A stretch of DNA of 64,000 nucleotides, from positions 6,882,001-6,946,000 of the forward strand of contig CM065322.1 of NCBI GenBank assembly GCA_033032175.1, written 5' to 3'. Below the pieces are notes generated by a model, which ran no database searches, was not told the origin of the DNA, and saw only the letters and a program-made list of their open reading frames with translations. The position numbers and the translations under genes were made by a program. The stretch is from Saturnia japonica. Its lineage: Eukaryota > Arthropoda > Insecta > Lepidoptera > Saturniidae. Shown in pieces: positions 43,861-56,500 of the stretch (the stretch's first letter is position 1; each line of letters begins with the position of its first letter).

Positions 43861-44511
43861 TTATGATTTGGATAGAATTTCTTTCATTGCCAACTCAATT
43901 TTCAGCTGTATACATGCCACTCGCTCTTGAAATATTTGATTTATCAAATTCAGCCTTTTTTGCTCCAATAGTGCGTTCTCCTTGATCAACCTCTGCTTCA
44001 ACTCCTGTTCTTCGGGTGTATACATTTCTTTACAATCCTTATTGTTCTGTAAATTACTTTCTTGTTTATTTTTCAACGCGACATGACTTCTGAGTTTGAC
44101 AATTTCGAACTGTTCGGAATTTATTTTCGCCTGCAACAATGACTTCAGTTGCAAATATTCAGCATTCTCCAATTCCAATCGTAGAACTTTCAGTTCCTTT
44201 TCCGTTAACTTAGGTTTTTCCTTGACCGGCTCGGCTGGAGGTATTTCGTCTTTCGGCGATTGGACATCGGGTTTGAAATCGAAGTTATCTTCGAATTCTG
44301 CATCGAAGGAGACGTCTTGTTGTGGTGAGTCTTTAGTGTCGAACGCGTCAACGGCCGTAGGTTTTGGTTCTATGTCGTGTGAGGTCGACGCGTCGTTCGG
44401 TTGCGAGTTTCTCCGTACGAATTCATCTTCTGGTAGTTTCTCGTCCATCGACTGCTGTTGTGTTGAGAACGCGCTCGGGTCCACCGATTTTTGTACCGAC
44501 CGTAATTTTCT
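43861..44511 (-). CDS. Rlip: Rlip last exon, acidic linker and coiled coils
   Basis: TATTTCAG, then RKLRSVQKSVDPSAFSTQQQ. An acidic linker (DAEFEDNFDFKPD) leads to two coiled-coil stretches, LRLELENAEYLQLKSLLQAK and LKQRLIKENALLEQKRLNL, ending IELAMKEILSKS and TAA. In RalBP1 this region binds active Ral and REPS proteins. Confidence 0.93.
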   Translation of the reverse strand, partial: RKLRSVQKSVDPSAFSTQQQSMDEKLPEDEFVRRNSQPNDASTSHDIEPKPTAVDAFDTKDSPQQDVSFDAEFEDNFDFKPDVQSPKDEIPPAEPVKEKPKLTEKELKVLRLELENAEYLQLKSLLQAKINSEQFEIVKLRSHVALKNKQESNLQNNKDCKEMYTPEEQELKQRLIKENALLEQKRLNLINQIFQERVACIQLKIELAMKEILSKS

Positions 44512-47500
44512 CTGAAATAGTAATTAACGTTTTCATAAATTTTGAATGAAAGCTAATAGCATGTTCTAATGCAAATACATGTTAATTTTTCGATTTTATT
44601 TCGAAAATGTGAAGTCAAGTATTTGGAATTTTAAGTGATAAGTATTTATTTTTATTTAAACGACGTTGTCTATGGAATCTTCCTGTTTGGAGTAAAGGAA
44701 AATACCTATGGGAGCTCTGTAAGGGGTGTAAATGACAATCTTTATTGGAGATCCCTGTTAAGTGAAATGGACTCCGTTAATGGGAACTCCCTGTGGGGGA
44801 GTAAAGGACGTTATCTATGAGTGCACCTTGGTGAGTGTAGTGTCTATGGGAGCTCGCTATTTGGAATACAGCATTAGTTGAAGCGCACCTTGAGTTGTGT
44901 GACTATCCGCTGCGCTTCCCAGAGTTGTTGGTCGCGCGCATGCGTAATAAAGCCGGCGTGCATCTCCGCGTGTATCTGATTCAGCAGGGACTCCTGCTTG
45001 CGCAGTTCCGCGCTGATCTGTTCCGCCGAATCCGGGAAGTCGCTCGGAATGTTCAGCAGCGGCGGTACATACCTGCAATTAGATAATACATTTTGACTTA
45101 TTTTTATCATAGCATGACAAAGTGTCGGCATTGTGCCTGACAGTAAGCACAGTGCAATCCAAAAAGCCTGGTAGGGCACAGAGAAATTTCTTTGGAGCTT
45201 TCTCTCTACTTGGGACAGCCCGACTTGTGGAATAACTCCACCCTACAAAAGATCGCAGCCAAATGACATGGAGTTGTGCCCCTGTGGTGAGTAGGGTTTC
45301 CAGAGCTTGGGGTAGTGGGGTTCAAGGTCGGCAACACGCTAATGATACCTATGTTATTACAAGCATCATGAACTATGGTAGGCGGGCCGTATGATTGTTT
45401 GCCACCTTTGTAGTATTCAAGAACAAAGGAGACAACCGAGAGATCGAGAATCCATCGCTTGTTGCCGCTTTCATACCAGATTGCAAGCCTCACGGTATCT
45501 AAATATACACTGTCTGATTCCGAAACGCGTCAAACCAAAAGAGAGCTAATGCCGGCTTTATAACTATATGCATGGCGATCACGACACTGACTGTAACTTA
45601 ACAATACGAATAATATCTTGAGCAGCTTTACAAATAGTTCGGATAAGTTTATATTAAAATAGCGCAAACAAGTAGTTCTATATTAATTATTATTATTAGT
45701 TATACACTAAGAGCCTTAAGCTGATGCGTGTATTGTATTTTGTATTGTCGAGTACATTATTTAATTAGCCAAGTGTTTATCTAGTTGATTTTTAAAAGAG
45801 CATAGAGAGGGGGCACTTATAAAATACTGCGGCAACTCATTCCATTCATCTACCACTTGGTTGGATAAAAAATGCTGATGTGGCTTGCTGCTAGTTAATA
45901 GTCTTAAAAGTTTTAAACTGTGTCCTCTCTAAGGTGCACATTTTCATTTTTGCTGTAAATGTTAGGCAGATCTGGTACATTTTAATAGCCATTAAGTATT
46001 TTATATGTTTCGATTAGATCTCCTCGCTTTCTGCGCTTTTATAATGTTGTAAGACCGAGGATCCTTAAGCGATCTTCATAGGGTGAAGTGAGTAAATTCG
46101 TAAACAATACCAATTTAACATATTAGTTTCATTGACGCTCGACAGGTGACGTTGTGTACTCCTGAATAGCGTGATGGTTTAGTCACCCGATTTGCTCTGG
46201 TATAAATAAGTTCAATAAATCGGGATTTATTTCAACAACAGCTTGAACTCTTAATTACTACTGACAGGTTAAATACCAAAAAAACAAAGAAAAAAACTCA
46301 CTTTGTTAGCTGAATATTTGGGAACAGTTTTTCCGCTTTCGTGATCAAATAGGTGAGGAGATTCAGAGACATGTTGAGAGCGGCGCCCATAGCTGTCGAT
46401 ATTGTTTGCATGTTTGCTTGATTCACCTGAAATCGTTAAGTATAAAGAAAACCGTTTTATTATAGTAAATAGAGTAAATATTAATTTCGAGTTTTTGGCG
46501 AGTCTCAAACTGTCATGTAGTGGTTTAGTTTTTTTATTCATGTGTCTGTTTGTAATGTCAAAATAACAGCTTTTTACTAAATGCATATGAAAGTATATAC
46601 GATACCTATATCAGAAAACCGATTAAAATTTTTTTGTCAGTCTGTTAGTTTCGGGTAATCTCCGAAACAGATAGACCGATTTTGACAGGACTTTCACTGG
46701 TAGATAGCTGATTTTATAAGGAGTAACTTAGGCTACTTTTATTTTAGAAAAATAATTAGGGTTTCGCGCAAGTCAAAATAAAAACTAGTCATGGTGAATC
46801 AATTCGGGCGCTTAAATTGCTTACGCTGAGTAAACCATAAGAGTTAAAGCAAATTAAAGTACTACATAACTGCACACATTAAAAAGTACTATAAAAAGTC
46901 CGCAAGAGTATATTACGTCTATCTTCTAAGGAATACCCACAATCAGCATTTTTGCCTTTGAAATAGCAAGGAGCGGGGGAGAAGGTTCGCGCGTGCCCGA
47001 TCGACGGAATTCTGTAATCCACGTGAGCGAAGCTGCGGGTACAACTACTAATATAATAAAGTGAACTAAAGGGAACTACTTACCAGTCGGATTCGGTGCA
47101 TTTTGTATTTTCAAGTGATGAATTTGCTTTAAAATGGCTATGGTTCTTATTAGACCTTGAAGGGTATCGTAGCTGGTTTTGATACTTCATATTTAAGGAA
47201 ACCCCACAAGATATAATCAAATGAAATGCTACACCTGTATACCGGCTGATCCCGGAACGCAACATGCCTAAACGTATAAATAATTGTTATCTGGTGTAAG
47301 ATATTACGATCCAGTCAAACAGAAAAAGTTAAGTCTAATGTCATCAACTTAATAAAAATACCAATTAAATTGGTATGAAAACCTAGCCAAGCAGAACATA
47401 TAGAGTTTTTTTTAATCCATTATAGGTTTAGCGTTATAGCCACAATCTTAAGGACAATCAAATCAATCAATGTTAAGTATCGATGTAACCCAAGACGGTG

Positions 47501-50500
47501 ACACGCTAAGCCTAGTGGGGAAACTGGCTCTCAAGTGCAGTTGGCGACAGATTTTCAACTTGAGGTTGTAGCTACCCAGGCGGTTGTTAGAAAAAGCCCT
47601 ACCACCATGTTATGGTTTCATCACGACGTATTCCTTGCAGGGATTTGAACTCACGTTGATCGACGCCTTGTCCGTAACTACTTAAACTGAGCCATTATCG
47701 CTTCAAATTACATAGAGATATGGAGCTTCCTTCGATACATGCCTACGTTAAACAGCTCTCCCGTTCGTATTTCGACACCGCGTCGAACCACGCGAATCCG
47801 TTATTAAAAACAGCCGCCACTTATGTTCCGGCACAAGGAATCCGGTGCAAACGCCGGCGCGCAATATTTTAATTGATCCGACGATCACATCGAAATTCGA
47901 ATAAATATTACAATCCGTCTCTCCAAACAGAGCGTGCCAGCGCCCACACCTGCGTAACCACCGTTCTCTCCGCAAAGGCGGGTCAATTTCGCTCCAGCAC
48001 ACGTCACGTCCACCCTCTCTAGCGGTAATCAAGCCTAGCTCCGTTCCTCGGTGAAACCTTGGTCAGGCAACCGCCCGCGCGATACAAGTGACACTGTACG
48101 TGCATCACTTAGCTACCTACATACACTAACACGTATGAACATACACACGTGCACACCACACAGGTACATAGTTCTGTGAGGGACCTTTTTTTTTCTTTTT
48201 TTTACGCTAGTTAGTTAGCGCTAGTTAGTGTAGAAACATTCCGATTATTGAATACACATACGCACGGTTCCTTCATTCCTCCAGAGGAAGGGAACGTGCC
48301 TATGTGTATATTTAGTTAGCTCGAATCGTAGTTGTAGGGATTCGAATAGATCGCGACTATTTGCGAACGCGACGACCGCCCGAGCTGAGTCGGCACTTTG
48401 GCACCCTCGTGCGAGTCGTCCACAAAACTTCGCGGCTGATGCCCTCTGCGCTCGCCCCCAAGTCCGTGAAGCTGTAAAAGCCGCAGCGGCTTTAGGGCCC
48501 TTAGGCTAACAGTGTAGTCAGTTCTAAAAAAAAAAAAAAAGCTTCAAATTAGAGACGTTTTAAATCGAAAGTGCAAGGCACCTAGGCACAGGTACCAAAG
48601 AAGCGTACATTTTCGTGTACCTGTTCATTGGCGAGGACACAGTGGAAGTGTTTGATGAGCCACCCGAGCAGGTTGTGGTTGGAGCGCGGGAGCTTGGCGA
48701 GTAGCGCGTGTAAGGTGAGTTCACGCTGGGGTTCCGCCATCGCGGTCGCTTGTTCGAACTGCCCGTGTAGCTCTTGTGTTAGTATCGAGTCTGGGAGTTC
48801 ACTGAAATTACAAAATCATTTTTTTATCGTAATACGGCAAACTGACGGCAGTGTACATGATGGTAACCACAGTGCTGTCCAACAACACGGTGGCCACCGA
48901 GGGATTCTGCAATCTATCGCCAGTCATCACTGTCATGCCAGCCTGATCAAATATATCTTCACATTATGTTTGAAGGACCCCATCTTTTAGAAAGGAGGGA
49001 ACCCATATGGAAGACAGTTTCGCATTGCGGCAAAGGTATGAAGTACAAAACTTAAGTGTCGAGATGGAGGTTACCGTAAAGCTATGGGGAGAAGACTGAG
49101 AAGAGGGAATTAAGTTGAACAGCTTTTCAGAATACTCGCTATCATACAGACAGTAGAACTGCTTGCCCTCCCAATACAGCCTTGACAATGTAATGTATGT
49201 TCGCAGGCCTCGTGGCGCAGTGGTAGTAATAACTATTGAGCCGAGATGTCGCGGTTACGATCCCCGCACATGGCCGACTTTTGTGTGATGAGCATAATTG
49301 TCAGTTGTGTGTCTAGATATATATAAGCTGTTTAGTTACCATAATACAAGCTTTGCTTTGTTTGGAAACATTTTGTAAATAACCGCCATAGTTTAAATAC
49401 TTACTAGGAATAAACAAAAACTAGTCACACGTGTTTTTATTTTTTCAGGAATTGTGTTCGTTTCTATAATAAAACCCTTAAAAACATTACTGATTTGCCG
49501 GACAATAAGTTCAAGGACCATGTCAAGCAGGTTTAACGGTCAAAAGAATAATAATAGAGTGGTTCATTACGTTAATAACTCCCTCTCTGTACATTCACTA
49601 AAATAATATTAATGTTAACTGAAAACATTATTTATACAGTTAAAAAGCAGTGATAGCTCTGATCGAGTTTCTTGACGGCTCTTCTCGATGACTGGAATGC
49701 TTTCCGAACCGGTGATCGTGTTGTGCCTAAATGCCTTTGGGGCTCAAACTAAATAAAGTATTTTTGATGTTGATCTCAGCTAAAAAACCTTCCACTGTTT
49801 GACATAGGCCTCACACAATGATTCCCAGTGACTGTACCTGCGCTGTTTGCGTGAGGGATGGTAGATAACCTTGGTACAGATGTCGCTAAAATTTGGCAAT
49901 AGAAAAAAACTGCTTCCATCAAGCAAAAACCAAATACCAGGGACATAGTTTCGAGTTCCCTTTTTTTTGGTCGTTTGTGCACAAAATTAGCATTCGTCAA
50001 CGGCCATATTTCGTTTTCCGCCACCTACAATGATCTTTTTTTTAGCACCTCGGTGAACAAAACACCAGTGATTGATCGATATTGAAAGTTGGTATTATTG
50101 CGTACCAGCATAATGTTTATCTGGTACATGGTACAAGACCCTGAAACCTGGTGCTTGAATCCCTTATTCACGCAGGTTGTAAGTCCATCTTGTGGCGGGT
50201 CTGCCCACGCTGCGTAACACCTCACATAATAGTTTTTGAGAATTAAAAGTTTACATAATTCATAAACAACAGTAATATTAAAATGCTGTTTAACTAGCTG
50301 TTTTGTTTCATTCGTTTGATTTTTTGTCTGTGTAGTATATATGTATTTCGTAATCGGTTTTAAACCAAATTTAACATAAGCTAAAGACTTTCAACAGCTA
50401 TCATATTATATAGTTGTGTCTCTTTACTTTTAGCTTGAAGTACTCTTGTTGTTCATAGAGCAACAATACTTGGCTGGGAAAGTGTTCCTTAGCTTCATGG

Positions 50501-53500
50501 TACGGTATGTCGTTGTTGTAATAAGAATATGTATGAATACTCAATAATTAGATCTCAAAACAGTACCTCTACTACATCCCATTTAGTTTACTGAAAATAA
50601 ATTTAAATTTATATTTTTACCACTAAGGCGCCGCGCCGCCTCCTCTAGCGATGTTATCGCTATCGTCCTGCCACTTCAGTCTACAAGAACTCTACGAATG
50701 TGTCTCTACAGCGCAATACCTTCGCAGCGCGGCGATGCGACGAGTGACATTGGCGAGGAAAACGCTAACGACTAACTGCGCGCCCGCCGCAAGACGCTAC
50801 CTACTCGCAGCGCACTCGCCGCAAAACGTGACACAATTTATTGACACTTCTGATTTCGCTCTTGCCTGTCATCGAACTGAGCTCTTTTTAACCGACTTCA
50901 AAAAAGGAGGTTATCAATTCGACACGTAAGTATATTATATTACTGGAACTGCAATATATTCACTTATCCTATAAAACTTCCAAACAAATTTACAAAATTG
51001 TATAGGTATGATGTTTGTCCATGCATTTCTCTGAAACAATTAGTCGGACTATGACCATTTCTTTTTTATTTGCTTACATTTACTTCAAGTTAGGTTACAG
51101 TGTAATTTTCATCAAATTCAGTTCAGTAGTTTCCAAGATATGGACTAATACGTGTAACGGCCTGGGTTATTGATACGAGCTACGGGTGTGGTGTCAGAAG
51201 GAAAACACCTCTATCAAATTTTAGTGCATGTAATTAAACTAGAAATTAATTTATCATTAATTTAAACAACATAAATCGACTTCAAAATGAATTAACTTAA
51301 AGTTATTAAATAACATTTTTATATATACACAAAATTATCCAACAAGATATCAAAAATAAGTACGAATCAAATTAAGGGTCTAGAAGTTTTTTGAGGTCAG
51401 TGTCAGCAAAGAAACGATATACCTAATAGCCGAAATCGTTTCTGTTTTGATTAGGTTTTATAATGGACAGCTTTGCTGGTATAGAAAATAAAATATCTCT
51501 TAATTTGTTTCGTAACTACTTTTGACTTCGTTTTGTTGGTTAATTTCGTGTATAGGTATATAAACATATTATTTCATAATATGAAGTTAATTAATTTTGA
51601 AGACGATAAAAAGAAATCGATTAGTTCTTTTTTCAACAAAACTACAAACTGTGCAACGAGTTCTTGCGGTCACGCGGCGATCCGTAACGAGTCGTAATAC
51701 GCAGGCGGAAGAATAATAGTCCCGACGATAGCAAGACGGACTCGTGGCGATAGAATCGCTTGTGGAAGTAGCGCATAACGAAAAATTATGCCTATTGTGA
51801 TTTTAATACCATTGGTTATTTGGTAATTTTTCAACAAACTACAAGGTGTCCAGAAAGGGTATCGGGTATTTGTAAGTTCAATGAAACAAAAATTATTTGT
51901 ATGCAATAAAAAAGTTTATTGTTTATTATTAGCATATGAATTGGAGAATTATTTGGAAAAGATGATGTTATCCAAATGATGACCGTTACGTTGCTGGCAC
52001 TCTTCTAAACGGAAACGAAGATTGGCGATAACACGTTGACACATAGCTATCGATATTGCTGCCATTTATGACCTGATGTTTTGCTTTAACTGGGTTAGAT
52101 TCGTCGGATTGTTTTGATAAACCTTCCTTTTAAGGTATCCCCATGCAAAATAGTCAAGCGGGCTAAGGTCGGGGCTTCTGGGAGGCCAGTTGATGTTACC
52201 CCTTCGCGAAATGACTTTATTAGGGAATAATTCGTTAACAACTTCCATTGAGTCATTTGAGGTATGGCAAGTGGCCCCATCTTGCTGGAACCACGTTCTT
52301 GAGTTGAAACCTGCAAACTCCTGCAACTCTGGGACCAAAAAATTTCGCAACATATCGCAATAACGGTCACTATTCACATTAATTGGTCGGCCTCGTTGAT
52401 CTTCATAAAAATAAGGACCAATTATGCCTTTAGCAGACATAGCGGCCCAAACAACGACCTTTGGGCTATGCAGGGGTCGTTCATGCTTTCGTCTCGGATT
52501 TTCCACTGCCCAGTACCGACAATTCTGCTTATTAACATGACCATTCAGGTGAAAATTTGCTTCGTCACTGAACAGTATGTTGTTAAAGTTGTTAAATCGC
52601 TGCAGCATTTCGTTCGCAAAATTCAGTCGATTAGCATAGTCCGTATCCTTCAATTCTTGAACCAATTGAATTTTATAGGCTTTTAGATGTAAGTCTTTCT
52701 TTAAAATCGAATGTAAAGACGATTTTTTGATGTTCAACGCTTGGCTTCGCTTTCGGATGGATAAAGACGGATTTTGACGAACCGACGCCTCAACTTCTTC
52801 AATTGTTTCTTCATCGCGAACTGAACGAGGACGACTAGAGTTTTGAATTTTAACTGTCGCACCTGTATTCTCGAACATCCTGATCCATTTCCTAATGCTA
52901 TCGTCACTTGGCGCGTGGCGTGTACGTTATTCCGCACGATAGACGTTGAGCAGTCACTATTGAATCACCATTACGATAATACGCTCGTACGCAAAATGCG
53001 CGATGCGTCCCCGAGTACTGTTCCATCGTGACTAAAACTCCACAAAATGGCGGACGCCACGAACCCCTCCCCGCACCCTTTAGACGCCCCGTTTCGAATA
53101 TGGCGCGAAAACAAATACCCGATACCCTTTCTGGACACCTTGTATAATATAACTGCTCATCTCACTTACCTGATAAAAGCTTTAATCATAGCACACGCCA
53201 CGGGAATATCCCAATGGTATGGGAACGTGGGCCCGCGATCAATGTACAATTTTCTAAGCTGCTGAAGCTTTATCTTATCCGGCTCAGTCCGGTATATGTC
53301 TTTGGATTTCAAACCGTGCATCTGGAAAGTAATGCTTTTTTTTTAAATTCCGTTCTCAACAAAGAAAACTTATTGATAAGCCTAATGGATTCCGGCTGAA
53401 ATCTTCACGGAGTATGCTTTATTATGGCGGATATGTTAAAAAAAAAAAAAACATTGAAATATTAAGGGGACTCCTATCAAAAAAGTGATTTTTTATATGT

Positions 53501-56500
53501 TTTTATTTTTGAAGTCAAAACTTCTTTAGCATCTTGTTGTGATTTGAAACTCAATGACACGAAAAAGCGACATTAAAAAGAAATTAACAAACATCTATCG
53601 GATTTAACCCGCGAGAGAATGAGATAGAATACATTACATCATTATACCGTGTTTCCTATTATCTTGATCTCTTCCTCCTTGTACGTGTGATTTGTAGGTG
53701 AGTGTGCGTTTGCGTATTACGAAGCCACGGGAAAAGGCGTCCAGCGTGGTGTATTATTCACGTGTATCGTTTATGTTTCCTGAAGGTTTCACTTTTACCG
53801 CAATTGCAATACAGACAAGCGCGAAACTTGGTGTGCAAACCTCTAATTAAAATAACAAACTATAATAAACGGTCAAGTGTGAGTAGGATTAGCGTGAAGG
53901 ATCCCGAAATGGAAGAAAAATAACACATTTTTTTGTAAATCTATACGTTAACTACTAAACATAAACTATTACAATTTCCAATATCCAGTAGTAGAAAGAA
54001 ATTTGGTTAATATTTTGATGTTTATAAAAATATATTATATACAATGTAATGCCTCGTTAGCCTAGTGGTCGTAAGCGCGACTGCTATGATCGAGCTCCTG
54101 GGTTCGATTCCCAGGTCGAGCAAAGTGTTATTGGGTTTTTTCTATGAAATTCTGAGGAGCAGCTCGGAGTTTGGCTTTGTGCCCGATTAATGGCAATAGG
54201 CTCGCAACCTATTACATGGGACCTAAAAAACATATTCGGCGAACTGTGGGTATACATTAGGACACCTCTGCCTAACCCTTCGCGGATACAGGCGTGATGG
54301 TATGTTCTGTTTACATATATATTAATTACCTGTAGGAAATCGATAGCATCTCGCACAACAAGCGGCAGGCTGGTGTCGTCGTGACATCTGGAGCGCTCCA
54401 CGGACTGTTGCAGCGGGACGCCGAATATCGGGAGTGCGACTAAATAATATTAACATAATTAGGAGATCTCTCTAAGACCAATATTTATGTTTTTGGTAGT
54501 AATGTTAGGTTCTATAATTATACCCCGAAGCACATTACCGATTTGCAGGACAATAAATTCAAGGACCATGTCAAGCAGGTTTTACTGTGAAAAGGATATT
54601 ATAGGGCGATCATTACGTGAATGATAGTGATGTCCTCTCTGTGAATCTACAAAATTATTAATACTAGCGGTCGCCCAATGATCGAAATTCGACCAGAGAC
54701 TTTTTAATAATATACTATTTTCTGTTTGACATTTGCAATATAAACTTATTGATAACCCTGTTATAGGGTTTTTCACATACTGTTTTATAGTAGATAGATA
54801 CCTGTGTGTTGGGTACCACAAATATAATTAATACATATATTTATTATGTTAAGTTTTATGATAAACAAAAAGTCAAGGAAAATATTGTCTTAAACCAGAA
54901 TATAGTGGAGAACCTTTTCACGGCCACACTTATCTGAAAATCTGTGAATAAGCATTTCTATATGTTTTCCTGCTAATCCATATGATTGTCTTCCTATGTT
55001 CTATGTTGTGTATCAGCACATAGAATCATCCGAGCCATGTCCGTTAGCTAAGTAAGTAGTATCGTATAATACACAAAAATAAAAACAATCGCGAATGGGT
55101 TGGATATTCCTTAGCGTTATACTAAGAGACAAACGTCTTAGAATTCCATGGATTCAACGTACAGGTGCCAGGTCCATCGTGTGGCAGACAGAGGGAACAC
55201 GAGCAGCCACCGAGACTTGCGACCCAAGTGTAGGTTTAAGGGGCCCCCTTATGATGCACATCAGCGCTCACCTTGACTGCCCGCGATACCCTCCCTGCCA
55301 AGCCAGATTTGGTAAGAGCCTATTAATGCTGCTTTAGATACTCGTTAATAGAACTTACTGCAGTTCTCGACAGGCCGAGGTCCATTAGCAAGTCATAGAA
55401 AGATTTTGCTGGAATACTTCTCGCTTCCACTTCCAAAATTGAAGTTTCTAACGTACAAATATTTATTTTTCAACACTTTAAGCAACAGCAGTCAGTAGCT
55501 ATAGTAATAACAATGGATTTTAATATAAGAATAACAATTTTCTTAATAAACAATATTATTGTGTAAGTGGACAAACTCTGTACATATTTTACCAACTTCA
55601 TTAAAACAATAATTTATGAAAATATAGAGAAAATAAAAGGGATAGTAATTTGATATACCTAACTTATATATCTTAACTTATCTATCTATAGTTTGTTGGT
55701 TATCACCAAATTAATAATAAGAATAAAATTTAAAACTACCTAACTTATCACTGAAACACGTCGACTACAGGTCAAATTATATTTTGGACTTTAACAAATT
55801 TTAATTATGCCGACCTGGATGCAAGCCTCACGGGCCTTAGCCTAAAACCATCACTTCTAGTTAGTATTCTTGGCAAACAAGCATATGGGCCGTTTGAAGA
55901 CAAGCGGCAACCGCAGCCTCTGGACACTTGGTGCTTGGGCACCATAGTTATCACCAGCGTGTTGCCGACCGCGTACCCCCGTACTAACCAAGGAGCTATT
56001 TAATTTAAACCTTACTCACTGCAGGAACACAACACAAGGATATGTTGTCTAAAAGTTTCAAAAACGTTCTGTTTTAACGTTTACTTCAAATACATACCTA
56101 ATTATGTTTTATTTTAAATAATGGGCGATATCGGATGAAAATCAACGCTTGATTATGTTATCTATTATATCTATCAATTATTCAGTAACACAAGCCTCGA
56201 ATACATGTGTTTAATGAACATAAATTATACCTGATTATCAGGAGATAATATAGGACTATACAATAATTATTGTATTCATATATAAATTAACAGAGATTTT
56301 ATGTTATACATAAACATAGATATATTTAAATGCACAATTATAAAGATTACATATCAAACAATATAATTTACAAAAAGTCGTCTAAAATAATGAGCATAAC
56401 TTACTGCCAATTGAAAAGCCGATAATAAAAGGATTCATATTTTAGACAAAACGCTCGCGACGAAGCTACCGGGAGATGTCAAACTAAAACAAATGAGGAA

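Noticed and set aside
44096..44549. + strand frames rich in Ser and Val
   Set aside because: Antisense to the last Rlip exon.
49203..49275. tRNA gene candidate
   Set aside because: Same reason: the body matches 34260-34465, and the box B is mutated.
54051..54125. tRNA gene candidate
   Set aside because: A and B boxes are present, but the unit continues into a repeated body shared with 28885-29165, so it is a SINE head.
55095..55337. 80-codon + strand frame in GC-rich DNA
   Set aside because: Possible LINE or gag remnant, but no diagnostic motif on either strand.
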